Assembly (NCBI GenBank): GCA_030710605.1
Contig: CP092872.1
Location: 8,052,230 to 8,116,229, forward strand
Direction: 5' to 3'
Length of the DNA stretch: 64,000 bases
DNA from: Cordylochernes scorpioides
Lineage: Eukaryota > Arthropoda > Arachnida > Pseudoscorpiones > Chernetidae
The notes under the pieces were generated by a model. It worked only from the letters and a program-made list of their open reading frames with translations, did no database searches and was not told the DNA's origin. Below are positions 1 to 10,649 of the stretch, one piece after another. The translations under genes were made by a program, and so were the position numbers. Position 1 is the stretch's first letter. The number at the start of each line of letters is the position of its first letter.

Positions 1-545
1 GTTGGAACATTGAGGTTAAATTCCAATCTCCATAACATTAGCAATTCGTACTTTTTAGCAGTTTTCACGTCCCAGACATTTGAAACTTCTAGGAATTTAG
101 AAAGTTTGATATTTCTTCTTTTCTCCTCAAATTTGAAAGCCAAAATTAGAGCGGTTATGGCCATCAAAGAGTATTCTTTCACGTCATATATACTTATGTA
201 TGTATCGATATAAGAGACTGCCAAGAAAAAAGTTTCATCTTTGAATTCATAAAAACGGCAAATATTCAAAATCCATTTCAGTAACTTAGCTCTGTTGTTA
301 GTACTTAATTTATGGGAGTAGTTATTTTGTTGCAAATTGGATTCCTTGTCTTTCAGATAACTATAATAAAATAAATGTTCTTCGGAAATATCAGAAGTTT
401 TGGAATAGACAACCAAAGGAAATTCTGAAGGTAGACTTTCTTCAAATAAAATTCCATCTTCTAATTCATTAAAACCATTCTCTTGTTTAGAAGATATGGT
501 GTTCAAATCTTCGAAATCAGAGCATTGACGATCTATTATAGACAT
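1..545 (-). CDS. Divergent cyclin, N-terminal cyclin box (partial)
   Basis: Reading from an ATG at 543-545 toward base 1 gives 181 codons without a stop; the gene leaves the window. Residues ~1-84 are acidic and unlike anything I recognise, with no obvious RxxL destruction box. Residues ~85-181 fit a cyclin box: NRAKLLKWI (R85), AVSYIDTYIS (D114), AFKFEEK (K138), KKYELLML (E167) and the closing FNLNVP. The spacings R-D (29) and K-E (29) match those of the conserved cyclin A/B residues. Cyclins bind and activate cyclin-dependent kinases through this fold. No intron interrupts the 545 bases, which is unusual for an animal cyclin and could mean a retrocopy or a lineage-specific gene. The subtype cannot be assigned because the second cyclin fold lies outside. 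Any partner in the other arm would lie beyond base 64000. Confidence 0.8.
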   Translation of the reverse strand, partial: MSIIDRQCSDFEDLNTISSKQENGFNELEDGILFEESLPSEFPLVVYSKTSDISEEHLFYYSYLKDKESNLQQNNYSHKLSTNNRAKLLKWILNICRFYEFKDETFFLAVSYIDTYISIYDVKEYSLMAITALILAFKFEEKRRNIKLSKFLEVSNVWDVKTAKKYELLMLWRLEFNLNVP

Positions 546-1163
546 TCTGTATAGATATATTCTCAGAACTATTTTTAAAATTTTATTTCGTCTGTTTTTT
601 TTAATAGCTCTAAAATGTTAGAATTATTTTAGAAATATATATTTTCACGATATTCTTATATATTTATTTAAAAGAGAGAGAGATTAGAGAGTGTATTATA
701 GTTTGATTAAAAATAATGAATTAAAATATAAAAAAATAATGAATATTTTTAAAAATAAATTTTAACGAAAAATTTATTTTAAAATTTATTTTTAAAAAAT
801 TATTTAATGCTTCTATTACACATCACACACAACGAAATTATAATTTCAATAAAGTCAAAAATTTTACAGAATATTTTTAAATTATAATATTAGCCTGAAT
901 AATATATTATGGCGAAGAAATAATTTATATTTTATTATTTAATTTAATTATTCAATGAAAATATTTGAAACAGATTTTTATTACTTTATATTTGTAAAAA
1001 ATCATAATATATGGTACCTAGCTTGCTTGCTCGATATTCTCTAGCTGTAGATAGTTTTGTTGATAATTGTCGACTGGTCGTACTGACGTCATCAATAAAT
1101 ACTTTTACATCTTAAGATATTCCAAGACTTGATTTCTTCCCTACAATATTTTGAAAATATATA
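546..1163. other. Very AT-rich spacer upstream of the cyclin gene
   Basis: Long A/T runs and short GA repeats near 672-690. It would contain the cyclin promoter and 5' UTR, but I see no specific element beyond A/T tracts. Confidence 0.5.
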
Positions 1164-1326
1164 CAGTTAAACCTGTCTATAGCGCCCCTTCTTGGGTGCT
1201 ATAGAGAGAGGGGGTGCTATAAACAAGTCACTTTTAATGTAAATCGCATCGTACTATGTATTTAAAATCAGGCACTATAGAGAGGAAGGCGCTATTTAGA
1301 GGGGGCGCTATAGACAGGTTTAACTG
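1164..1326. mobile_element. MITE-P1 (pogo/Tc1-mariner-like)
   Basis: A 163 bp non-coding element with inverted ends CAGTTAAACCTGTCTATAGC, flanked by TA at 1162-1163 and 1327-1328. The TA duplication and CAGT ends fit MITEs mobilised by pogo/Tigger-type transposases. The interior repeats the motif CTATAG(A)GAGG. Confidence 0.8.
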
Positions 1327-2139
1327 TATATATATATATGTGATAAGATCCTGTCGACTCTTCTGTGATATGATCCTGTCGACTTTCAATGTGGCAATAT
1401 GATAATAATGTGGGGAGAGAGAAATAAGGAAACCACAAGTTTGGAAATGAAATTCCAGGCAACCAGCGAGAGAGATAGGGGGGCCAGCCACCGCTGCGCG
1501 GCCGGCCGTTCGTGCCGCACACAATCACCCAACTGTCCTAAAAGTCCCAAGGTGTTGACGGACGGGCCCCATTTGCCGCCCCTTTGGAATGTCGCTGCTG
1601 TCTCAATTGACCGGACTTTACATCCCATCTCTCTCTGGGATGGCTCTAGGTTTGCTTTATTATTCCTGGAAGAGTATATTGTTACATCATGATTAATGGC
1701 GTATTTATTATATTATTTTTAATATATTTGAAATTTAAATTATATATTTATTTATTTTTATATTCTATGATATTTATTTAAAACAGATTATTTTTAGATT
1801 ATCATCATTTGTATTTAGGTACACTGTGACTTCACTGCTCTCTTTGATGTGAGAAAATAAATAAATGATTCTGGTGGCTACATAAAGTAGACTTATCTCA
1901 TTATTCCCTTTTATAAATTTGTAGGATGGTTGAAACACGCTCTGGTAAGATGCAAGACCAAGCACAGGAGAGAATCAAGGCTGAAGAGTCTGCCAAGCCG
2001 CAACCTGGTGCAACAATATATTATGACATATATGTGTGATGGACATATAAGTCGTGAACCCCTTTATTTTTTTAAATTAAAAATCAAAAAGCAAACTAGA
2101 ATAAAATATCATAAAGATAGAGGCTGCCTGGCCGGTATT
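1327..2139. other. Spacer with a GC-rich patch
   Basis: 1440-1650 is markedly GC-rich against an AT-rich background, but no frame encodes a protein I recognise. The rest is AT-rich. Confidence 0.4.
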
Positions 2140-2500
2140 CATAGTTCTTCAAATTAAATATCTTTTTATTGTCTCGACATTTCGACAAAAATCTTTTGTC
2201 CTCGTCAGGAGCGAACAAAAATTAAAACATTTTGCAAGGCGTTAGAAATTATCTTGCAATATCTAAATAAAAGAATAATTTCTAAAGCTTTGCCAAATTA
2301 TAAAAAAAGGCATCTCCTTATCGTGCAATTATAATTTATGCACCTTATCCCAGTACAATATCACATTTGTACTATTTTTTCGCTTTGCCAAATGTTTTAA
2401 TTTTTGTTCGATCCTGACGAGGACAAAAGATTTTTGTCGAAACGTCGAGACAATAAAAGAAGATTTACTGGCTGAAGTGTCTTTTATTTGTGTGAAGTAG
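2140..2500. mobile_element. Foldback element with inverted hammerhead-like motifs (family B)
   Basis: Two inverted copies of one segment face each other: 2167-2213 (minus) and 2408-2452 (plus). The plus copy reads CUGACGA (2414-2420), one G, a 7 bp stem GACAAAA/TTTTGTC (2422-2428 with 2432-2438), GAAAC (2439-2443) and GTC (2444-2446), the order of a hammerhead core. Stem I is only ~2 bp and one base is extra before stem II, so it is hammerhead-like and activity is uncertain. The flank GCCTGGCCGG(T/C)ATTCATAG recurs near 28147 and 41025. Confidence 0.6.
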
Positions 2501-2703
2501 AATAAAATAGTTATAGTTTTTTATTCTAGTTTGCTTTTTAATTTTTAATAAAAAATAAAAAATTCAGGACTTATAGACCACCCTATATAAAGATAGGTAT
2601 TCCTGCTGTAGATTGTGATAATTTGGTTTTAAAAAAATTGTCTAGAAATTCTATTCATATTTTATTACATGCAATTATAGAAAATGTAATCATGATACAT
2701 TTT

Positions 2704-2772
2704 ATATTGACAACAACAACAACAAAAACCTTTATTAAGACACTATTGTCTTACAAGGGGATTCCCCATAAA
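2704..2772 (-). mobile_element. 3' end of a LINE with TTG-repeat tail
   Basis: On the minus strand the segment reads CTTGTAAGACAATAGTGTC, then TTAATAAAGG and a short TTG repeat. The same 3' end occurs as a 56 bp insertion at 36654-36709, so this is a severely 5'-truncated non-LTR copy. Confidence 0.65.
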
Positions 2773-3428
2773 GGTTATATATGTACATGAGTGAGGAGGA
2801 AAATCAATTTAGAGGGGAGGGGGAGCAATCAGCCGTTGTCTGTGGAGTTGAGCACTTCTTCTCTCATTTTATCAATCGCCTTGAAATATTTAAAATATTT
2901 ATAAACAAATGTTTTATCCAGAAGGAGAGTAGTAAAAATTTTATATACATGTTGTTGTAGTGATTTAGCCCCGAAATTTCTTGAATTTCCAGTCTTCTTC
3001 ATGTAGGAATGGGCAGATACAATTTATATTGTGAAATAATTGCAAAGGGTTTAAAACGATATATCAATCGAAATAATTGCAAAAAGTCTCTTTGTTTTTC
3101 TTGATAAAGAAACGTTTGCAATTATTTCGATTGGTATATCGTTTTATGATACATTTTGCCCAACACTGGTATGGAGTTGTCATGTTTGGTAGAGATTTGA
3201 GGAAAACCTGATTATAGTGGCCACCACCATTATTGATGTATAAGGGCGCCATCTGTAGACTATAAATAAAAATATTCAATGGAATTTCTTTTTATTTTCT
3301 AACTACAACAAATTCTTACAGTCCTTATTGTAATATAAACATATTGGGAAGTCCTGGCTCATTTGAGACTTTACCAAACCAATTTAATCAACAATACCAC
3401 TGTCTCAAAAAATTCTCTAAACCTTATA
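2773..3428. other. Spacer with a short inverted repeat
   Basis: A ~40 bp inverted repeat around 3050-3150 (AATTGCAAA...TTTGCAATT with CGATATAcCAATCGAAAT) forms a small palindrome. No gene recognised. Confidence 0.4.
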
Positions 3429-3609
3429 CAGTTAAACCTGTCTATAGCGCCCTCTCTTGGGACTCACCAAAATAGGGTGCTATAGAGAGGGGATGCTATA
3501 GACAGGTCACTTTTAATGTAAAATTTTTACATTTTAATGTGTTTAAAATCGGGTGCGCCATAGAGAGGAAAGCGCTATTTAGAGGGGGCGTTATAGACAG
3601 GTTTAACTG
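3429..3609. mobile_element. MITE-P1
   Basis: Ends CAGTTAAACCTGTCTATAGC and its inverse, flanked by TA at 3427-3428 and 3610-3611. Same family as 1164-1326. Confidence 0.8.
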
Positions 3610-3611
3610 TA

Positions 3612-5200
3612 ATTACCATAAATGGAGAATAAAATTATTAATCTCGAAAATGACCATACATAAAAAACCTAAAAATTAAAAATGTTTGAAAAAAAAACAA
3701 AATAATCAAGAAAATAAAAGTCGCACCCTGCTTCATTCAAAACATGATCATCAGGAGAACAATCTAAAGATTGAAAAACATTAATGGATACACAATAAAA
3801 AATAAATATATAATATCGGAACAATATCTACATTAACTAAGCCAGAACGATAAAAAGTGGGGGGGGGAACCTTGAATTTCCAACAAGCTGCAGGAAAACT
3901 TTTTCCAAACAAGATCTTCAAAGACCTGAGATTCTGGAACCAAAGAGACGCTGTAATAGTGTTACGTCGTACCCAGACGCTATTCGTGTACTTTGTCTAA
4001 TCAGTATGCCACAAATATACACATGTGAGTTCGAAGGGATTGCAGCTAAAGTTAGCGCTTTATTGTATCTCAACCAACAGAAGGAATACAACAGTGGGAC
4101 TTGCCTTCGACTTCCCCGTCAGAAGAATCCTTGGCGTCGTGGATGTCCTCTTGTGAAGCGTTCCGATCCACACTATACACGTCCAGCCTGGACTACACCG
4201 CCTTGTAGGATCAACCACACGCCCGGAGACAAGTCGCCACGTCTTCTCCTTGCCGAAGATGTAACCAGACTCTGTCCTCCCCCACACAGGAATGCTGTTT
4301 TTGGCGCCTGCCATATGGCAGCGGGGACCGCTAGAGTCCACCCCTCTTTCTCCAACTTTACTCTGGTATCTTGGCCTTGTCGTTCACGTTACAATAGATA
4401 ATAATATTGTTACGACGCTTCTCAGCCGTCGATGTTTGCATACAAGGTTTCTAAGAGAACAATGTGGGTTCTTTGTGGATACAGCTTAGTACGGTTTATT
4501 TATTATAATAGCTTTAAGAGTAGATAAGTAACTATATACAGTAGATGTCTCCATTGTCCGCTACCTGAGGCCTCGTCACCGTCTTCCCGGTCAGTCCATA
4601 CGGCCACACGCCCTGAGCCCACTTCCCACGTCTGTTGTCACCGCCGTTATCTCTGCGACTGTCCTGCTCCCCCCACATTGGAATGCCGTCGTGGCGCCTG
4701 TTCTCCCCACACACATGTGGGCCATCCTCCCGTAGCTGGTGGTGTCCTTCCATCTTTCCACAACTTCACCCTGGGATCTCTGCCTCTCGGATATCTTGTC
4801 ATACAGTTTAGTCATATAAATCTAATTGCTTAATGGTGATGTCTATTTTGTTGATTTTTTAAATGTTTTTTTTTTCAGTTTTTTATTAATTAATTTTTTT
4901 TTTCGCAGCCTGTGAAATATGATTGATACAAAATTCAATCCATGTAAAATTAATACAAATAATGATTTCGATTTATATTTCATAATTTGTGTTTAAAAAT
5001 AAATTTTTGATTGTGCTGCTTGAGTTAAAGTGATTATTACTTAGGAAAAAGTTTTTACTAAAAAAAAATTAGTCATTTCAAAAAGTGACCATTTAATCCA
5101 GTTTGTGCTCTCTCTTGTGGGCGTAACAATTTATGCATTATTCTGTTTCATAAAGTATATTCAGCCAACTGAAACAAAAATATTTTTTAGATATTTTTAA
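3612..5200. other. Spacer with two GC-rich blocks of unknown origin
   Basis: 3612-3990 is AT-rich. 4005-4400 and 4530-4830 are GC-rich blocks that share wording (CACACAGGAATGC / CACATTGGAATGCCGTC, TCCAACTTTAC / CCACAACTTCACC) and look like two diverged copies of one element, perhaps LTR-like. Open frames exist in several phases but none resembles a known family. Confidence 0.35.
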
Positions 5201-5354
5201 AACCTCAGGGTTTTTGAAAATTATATATATATTTTTCCTTGAAATCTACTCTGTAAATTACTCTTCTCAAATTACTTACTCAAACATTTTAATTATAACT
5301 CTAGGAGAGCTTGAGTTAATAAATATTTTTTTTTTCGATTTGTTGCTAACCAAG

Positions 5355-5561
5355 ATGCCAAAGCAAATCAAAGGAGTCAAGGATTTTGTTTATACCATCA
5401 AAAAGAAACACCCTAAAGAGATAAGGATAAAGAAAAACAAGGACAATGTGAAACTCAAGATTCGCTGTAAGCGTTACCTTCACACCTTTGTTACCAAAAA
5501 GGAGAATCTGGAGGGTTTGAAGAAGGCTTTCCCACCGCAAGTAGTCATCAGGGAACTTTAA
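5355..5561 (+). CDS. Divergent ribosomal protein eL38 paralogue
   Basis: A 68-residue protein starting MPKQIKGVKDF and ending VVIREL. It keeps the eL38 core [14 protein letters not shown] but departs from the canonical paralogue 2.4 kb downstream in many positions (for example TIKKKHPKEI for [10 protein letters not shown], and two residues shorter). eL38 is a small 60S subunit protein. The ATG was chosen by alignment with eL38; upstream in-frame ATGs (from 5214) would add unrelated residues. A T-run followed by CTAACCAAG lies directly before ATG and could be a 3' splice site, so a 5' UTR intron is possible. The right-arm copy encodes the same protein with one synonymous change, which argues for selection. 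Poly(A) signal candidate AATAAA near 5636. Confidence 0.85.
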   Translation: MPKQIKGVKDFVYTIKKKHPKEIRIKKNKDNVKLKIRCKRYLHTFVTKKENLEGLKKAFPPQVVIREL

Positions 5562-5699
5562 GTAAATTGCCTTTATTGAAATCAACCTATGCAAGTTAAT
5601 TGTTTTAAATATTTTCAAATATTTTTTTTTTTTCAAATAAAATGTTGAAATTGTTTTTTTGACATTTTTGTTGTGCCATTTTATTGTTTAATCAATTTC

Positions 5700-7139
5700 A
5701 AATTAAAAATCTTTTTGGGTGTTACATCTTGAATTTAAAAAAAAAAATCTTATGAATCCTCTATAGGGTTTATAATTTTAAATTTTATAAGTTTAAATTT
5801 TATTTTTGCCTATATAGAAATTCATTTCAATTGTAACCCATTCTTATCAATTTTTAGAGGTAATTTTTGTATAGTAAAAGCTCCCTATTTTATATTTTCT
5901 CTAAAATTGAAAACGCATATATGTACATTTTACTTTATAATTAATACACTTGTTTGTATATCATATACATTAAGATTAAATTTACATGTTTATTGGTAAA
6001 CAATTTTTTCAATATATTTTTATATTTAATTATTATTAGAGAAAGCGAAAGGTTCAAAAAAATTGCACCCCATGTAGTTTCTCAAAACTTTGGCTACATC
6101 TATTTCATCTATGTTCTAGGGGGTGTACTGATGATGCCAGCTACTAGAATATTAATAACTGTTCCAGGGAAATTCTGTAAAATTCAAATTGGAAAGATTA
6201 TTAATTCAGCATTCATAAGAGCTTACTCACAATCTTAGTAGATATTTTTTTATCAATTCACAGTACAACCAGAAATATGCATATCAGGAGTTTTAAACTA
6301 TAATACAGAGGTTTGAAAAAATTTTCTGAAAAGCGCGCGAAAACAATACTCTATATAAATCTTATTGTATCTATAAATCTATACTCTATATAAAACATTC
6401 AAAAGCTAATTAATTAGTGGCCTATAGAAGTGCAATTGAATTTTAGGTCATTCTGGTAAATTTTAAAGGTTATAACTTTTTCTTAGTATAAATCTCTTTA
6501 TAGAGAAATATTCATTATGTATTTATTTTATATTGTGTCCCCCTAAAGGTAAGCATGGGTATGCACACTTTTTTTATATCATATACTAAAAAAATTTATC
6601 GGTTAAAAATGCTTGCTTATTGGTAGACAATATTTTTTAATTGATTTGAAATATAATAATTGTTTAGTCATTTGAAAAAGCGGCATGTAAAAAAACTTTA
6701 ACCCATGTAGTTCTCATATATAAGGAGTGTCCTATAGTAACATTTTAATCACTTATTTGGGAAATTGCGCAAAATTTGAATTGAAATGTCATTAATTCAG
6801 CATAAAAAAAGTGCGTACGCTCAATATTAGTGGACATTCTTTTATATATTTTTATCAACTCACAATGTGTCCAGAAAGATGCAAGTCATGAATATTTTGA
6901 GAATATTACTAAGAGAGAGAGTTTTAAAAATGCTGAAGAGCAAGACAATCTAATGCCTTGCTTAAAATGGTTTAGTAATATATGAAGTAAATAAAATTTT
7001 TATACACAAAAGAGATAAACAATATATATTGTTTAAAAAGCACATGTGCTCGTGGTCATATATATGTATGTGTATATATATATGTATAAAAAATTAATTA
7101 GAAATAAAATTTGCTTAAATTATAAGTGATAGTTATGAA
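5700..7139. repeat. AT-rich region with two diverged copies of a ~350 bp unit
   Basis: 5960-6300 and 6580-6900 share a similar order of words: ATTGGTA(A/G)ACAAT, (CC)CCATGTAGTT, TTAATTCAGCAT, TATCAA(T/C)TCACA, CCAGAAA(T/G)ATGCA. Both copies are present in mirror order in the right arm. The frame 5954-6238 in the first copy is not kept in the second, so I do not call a gene. Confidence 0.5.
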
Positions 7140-7149
7140 AGATGCATTA

Positions 7150-7400
7150 ACTTAAATTATAATGAACTACAAGGTAATAAGACCAAATCCAAATATATTA
7201 ATAGTGTGTGACGTTTCGGTAACAGCGTTGTTACCATCATCAGATAAAACACTAAATGAGGAAAAATATCACAGCAAATCTATCAAAAAGTTAAGACACA
7301 ATTTTGATTATAGATTAGAACTACAAGGTTGTAAGGCCAAATTCAAATTATCAATAAAAATCTTATTACCTTGTAATTCTAATCTATAATCCAAATTGTG
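7150..7400. mobile_element. PLE-A foldback, partial
   Basis: Contains the minus-strand hammerhead-like block 7204-7246: CTGATGA, stem GGTAACA/TGTTACC, GAAAC, GTC, ACACAC. Bounded by ACAAGGTAATAAGACCAAAT and AATCTATAATCCAAATTG ends. Mirror copy at 61520-61770. Confidence 0.75.
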
Positions 7401-7848
7401 CTTTGTCATTAAATTAGTGATCATAATTATAGCCTTTCTAGATATCTAAAGCATGCTTAATTATAATACAGCCTATTTCATTTGATGTATGGGGTATCAG
7501 TTTTAAATATTCGTAAATACACAGTGATAAATTATATCCTTGATAAATAAAACCAGCTGAGTTTTTAAGGTCATACTTTTGAATTTATTGATAAAATTCA
7601 TTAAAAAAATTTTGATTGAAAAATCCCTTGCTTTCAGGAACGAATTATTTTATCGAATAAAATTCATTCATAAAAATATATTAATAACTACCGCTAGTTT
7701 TTAGATTAAATATCTTTATATATATTTATATAGGTAATCCTATTTTTAATTTCTTAAGGTATACCGAAAAAATATTTTTAAAATAATAAAAATATATATA
7801 TATATTTATAACGCTCATAATAACTTTGTAAAATGACCTTTGACTAAC

Positions 7849-7864
7849 TCTTTTTGCTTTTCTC
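7849..7864 (+). promoter_or_regulatory. Candidate 5' TOP-like pyrimidine tract of RPL38
   Basis: CTCTTTTTGCTTTTCTC lies ~65-80 bases before the RPL38 ATG, as expected for a terminal oligopyrimidine start of a ribosomal protein mRNA. The right arm has a changed version (GCCTTTCTC). Inference only. Confidence 0.3.
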
Positions 7865-7928
7865 AAAACGTGTTCCTTCCACACCATTTTGACTACGTTA
7901 TTGATTTTCATTCCTTTGGTTAACCAAA

Positions 7929-8141
7929 ATGCCTAAACAAATTAAAGAAATCAAAGATTTTCTTCTGACTGCAAGAAGGAAGGATGCTAAGACTGTGAAG
8001 ATCAAGAAGAACAAAGACAACGTTAAATTCAAGGTCCGCTGCAGCCGTCATCTTCATACCCTGGTTATCCAAGACAGGGAAAAAGCCGAGAAGTTGAAGC
8101 AGTCCCTCCCTCCTGGTCTCCAAGTCAAGGAAATCAAGTAA
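7929..8141 (+). CDS. RPL38: 60S ribosomal protein L38 (eL38)
   Basis: A complete 70-residue eL38, the usual length for the family: [18 protein letters not shown] at the start, the core [19 protein letters not shown], and the end [10 protein letters not shown]. eL38 is a small component of the 60S ribosomal subunit, needed for cytoplasmic translation. The coding part is one exon; ATG follows TTGGTTAACCAAA. AATAAA signals follow at 8150 and 8218. The divergent paralogue lies 2.4 kb upstream in the same orientation, so the locus is a tandem pair. The right-arm copy (60798-61010) differs by four synonymous changes and no amino acid changes. Confidence 0.97.
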   Translation: MPKQIKEIKDFLLTARRKDAKTVKIKKNKDNVKFKVRCSRHLHTLVIQDREKAEKLKQSLPPGLQVKEIK

Positions 8142-8229
8142 ATTAGCTTAAATAAAAATTTAAGCTATGTAAGGTACCTGTTTTTATTTTCAAAACAGAA
8201 CTTTTTTTTTTTTTTACAATAAAATGTAA

Positions 8230-9219
8230 AGACCACGTTATTTTCATTGTCTACAGTTATTCTCGATAATTTGCAATAAGTTAAAATTATATTCTAGTGT
8301 AAAATGTTTTAATATTACTTTTTAATTATCATGTCGGTTATAACAGCAAAATATTTTATAAACTAGTTAATTTTTAATAAAGCCTTGTAAGTAAGCCCTA
8401 AATATACTAATTTCATAGGTTTAAAACATTTTTTAGTATTTCTCAATTTTTATCTATGCTTTGTAATTTTAACTACAATTTTTTTTTTACAGAATGTTTT
8501 TACATTCTTAGAGAGTAAATCTTATGTGGCTTTTCCCCCCATTTGTTTTTCTACAAGTGGGATTACTCCTCATTTTATTAGGTGACATAAATTCATATAT
8601 TATGTTAAGCCTATCTCATAACTTGGCTGCTATACATCTACACAAGCATTGCATTTTACTTTATAAAACCTAAGGTATCGGAAGAGGATTAATGATTTTT
8701 TTAAGCCTAATGTACCTGAAATTGTTACAAGTTATTTATGATAAACACAAGGTAAGACCAAATAAATAAATAAATAGTGTGTATTTACACATTACACACT
8801 ATTTATTTGGATTTGGTCTTATTACCTTGTGTTTATAATCGAAATTGTGCCTTATCAAAGTTATTTATGAGTTTAGGGTTAGTAAATCAGTAAGCTTGTT
8901 CCAAAAGCTTCCTAACATAACCTGTATAACAATTTTTGTAGATCACTGCTGGTTAAGAGCCACTGAATATATCAATATATATGCTAGGTTGTTTTAAAAA
9001 TTACACAATTTCAAAAATTTACACTTTTAAAACAATTATTTTTGCTTACCATGAGTACGTCTGGTGCAGAATTGCTGAAGCCTACTTATGGTAACCATAG
9101 TTTTATTTTTAAAACAAAGAAATTTAACTTATCTAAACCTAACATAGCATCATCAACATATTGCCTTCTACCACTGAAAATTGTAAAATTAAAACAAATT
9201 TTTCTTTCTAAAATATATA
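8230..9219. other. Spacer conserved between arms, with a mini PLE-A hairpin
   Basis: 8740-8850 is a small perfect hairpin built from PLE-A ends (ACACAAGGTAAGACCAAAT ... ATTTGGTCTTATTACCTTGTG) around GTGTATTTACACATTACAC. The rest is AT-rich without a recognised gene. 9042-9305 can be read as a protein but overlaps a MITE and is not called. Confidence 0.5.
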
Positions 9220-9394
9220 CAGTAGAACCTTCCTTTAAAGAACATCTAGTTGTAGAGCCAAAGCGTCCTTTAGAGAGAGGTGTCCTCTTGCCGGACAGTT
9301 ACTAAATAGTAAAAATGGTAATTTTGCAAATGAAAACTGTCCTTTGTAGAGTGGTGTCCTCTAGCAGGGTGTCTGCTATAGGGAGGTTCTACTG
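9220..9394. mobile_element. MITE-P2
   Basis: Ends CAGTAGAACCTTCC and GGGAGGTTCTACTG with TA on both sides; 175 bp, non-coding. The right-arm copy (59462-59744) is interrupted by a LINE-X 3' end. Confidence 0.8.
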
Positions 9395-9439
9395 TATACA
9401 ACTATATAAAATGAATATGTACATGGTATTTCTGCCATC

Positions 9440-9560
9440 ACTGAAGAGTTTGGTGGAGAATCGACAGCGGGTCTCCAGCGACACCACACATTCCGTGATC
9501 TACGAAGAAATTGTAAGTCGCATGTTTCTCCACTGAGGAGATGGTGATGGTGTGGTCCTC
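9440..9560 (-). repeat. Segment repeated at 15770-15900, 52100-52250 and 59290-59420
   Basis: Shared words CACCATCACCATCTC, GCGATCTAC and TGGTGTCGCTGGAGACC. Moderate GC, possibly exon- or LINE-derived, but no domain recognised. Confidence 0.45.
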
Positions 9561-9610
9561 GAGGAAGATCCTCTAAGGTGTCCTCTAATGGAGGATATAG
9601 TATTTGTTAG

Positions 9611-9791
9611 AGTAGAATCTCTATGAGAGGACACTCATGCTAGAAGATACCTCTCTACAAAGGATAGTTTTTTCATTCTCAAAATTACCATTTTACACTA
9701 TTTAGCAACTCTCTGGTAAGAGGACATTTTGGCTCTTGAACTAGGTGTTGGTCTTTACAGGGAAGTAGTTCTATTCGTGGAGGTTCTACTG
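9611..9791. mobile_element. MITE-P2, diverged
   Basis: Starts GTAGAATCTCTATGAG and ends GAGGTTCTACTG. Mirror copy at 59068-59250. Confidence 0.6.
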
Positions 9792-9798
9792 TATAATA

Positions 9799-10061
9799 CA
9801 CCAATACCTCGCTTTGCGTCGTTTTGTTTTGTGTTTTTTCGAAGTTGCGTTGCTGCTTAATTTTTACTGATTTTCACTGTGCGTCGTTAGATTTTCGAAG
9901 TTGCGTTGTTTTGGATTCGAGTCTTTAATTTTTTTTTTTTTTTTTTTTTTTTTTTTCCTAAAATATGGCAACACCTTTGTCTTTGATTGTGCCTTCACAT
10001 ATTTTCACTTTGCGTCGTGCTTTTTTGGAACGTAACCCCGATGCAAAGCGAGGTATGGGTG
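9799..10061. mobile_element. MITE-P3
   Basis: Inverted ends CACCAATACCTCGCTTTGC / GCAAAGCGAGGTATGGGTG with TA at 9797-9798 and 10062-10063. Interior includes a long T-run. Shared with the right arm at 58808-59059. Confidence 0.8.
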
Positions 10062-10229
10062 TATATCTATATCCTGCAATGAATATAAATTGAAAGAGGA
10101 AGGGCCTGGCTCATCAATGGTTATATACTCATGTTGTCACCAGTGGTCTGTAGAAATCTGTATCTCACCATATTAACTATTTTTAACCGGGTTGGTGGAA
10201 GTGTGATATAAACTGTTGGTTTTCAACGA

Positions 10230-10620
10230 CATGACCCTATAAACACAAGGTAAGGTAATAAGACCAAATCCAAATAAACAAATGGGCACTTAAAAAAAAA
10301 AAATGCTCCAATGTCCCCCAATTTTTGTAAAAGTTCAACCCCACCAGCAAGTGTAAGTAACCAAACAATGCTCTGGCATGATAAAGCACAATTTGGATTA
10401 TAGATTATAATACAAGAAAATAAGTGTGATGTTTCGGCAACAGCAATATCACCATCATCAGACAAAAGAATAAAAAAAAATACATTTAAAAGATCCATAA
10501 GATTTTTATTTTTTTTATTCTTTTGTCTGATGATGGTGACAATGCTGTTGCTGAAATGTCACATTTAAATTATTTGGATTAGGTCTTATTTTCTTCTATT
10601 AATGCTCTGGCATATTTATG
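10230..10620. mobile_element. PLE-A2 foldback with a nested SINE-1 piece
   Basis: Hammerhead-like blocks in both orientations (10435-10475 and 10530-10565). A SINE-1 fragment (10280-10380) sits within the left terminal part. Mirror at 58245-58600. Confidence 0.6.
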
Positions 10621-10649
10621 TCTTTCTTATCTCCACTTAATCATATTAG

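Noticed and set aside
4006-4401. 131-codon frame
   Set aside because: GC-rich block open in several frames on both strands with no recognisable domain.
5214-5354. N-terminal extension of the eL38 paralogue
   Set aside because: The extra residues are low-complexity, absent from eL38 and not kept in the right arm beyond a few codons.
9042-9305. 87-codon frame shared by both arms
   Set aside because: Half of it lies in MITE-P2 and the arms' changes are not silent-biased; no domain.
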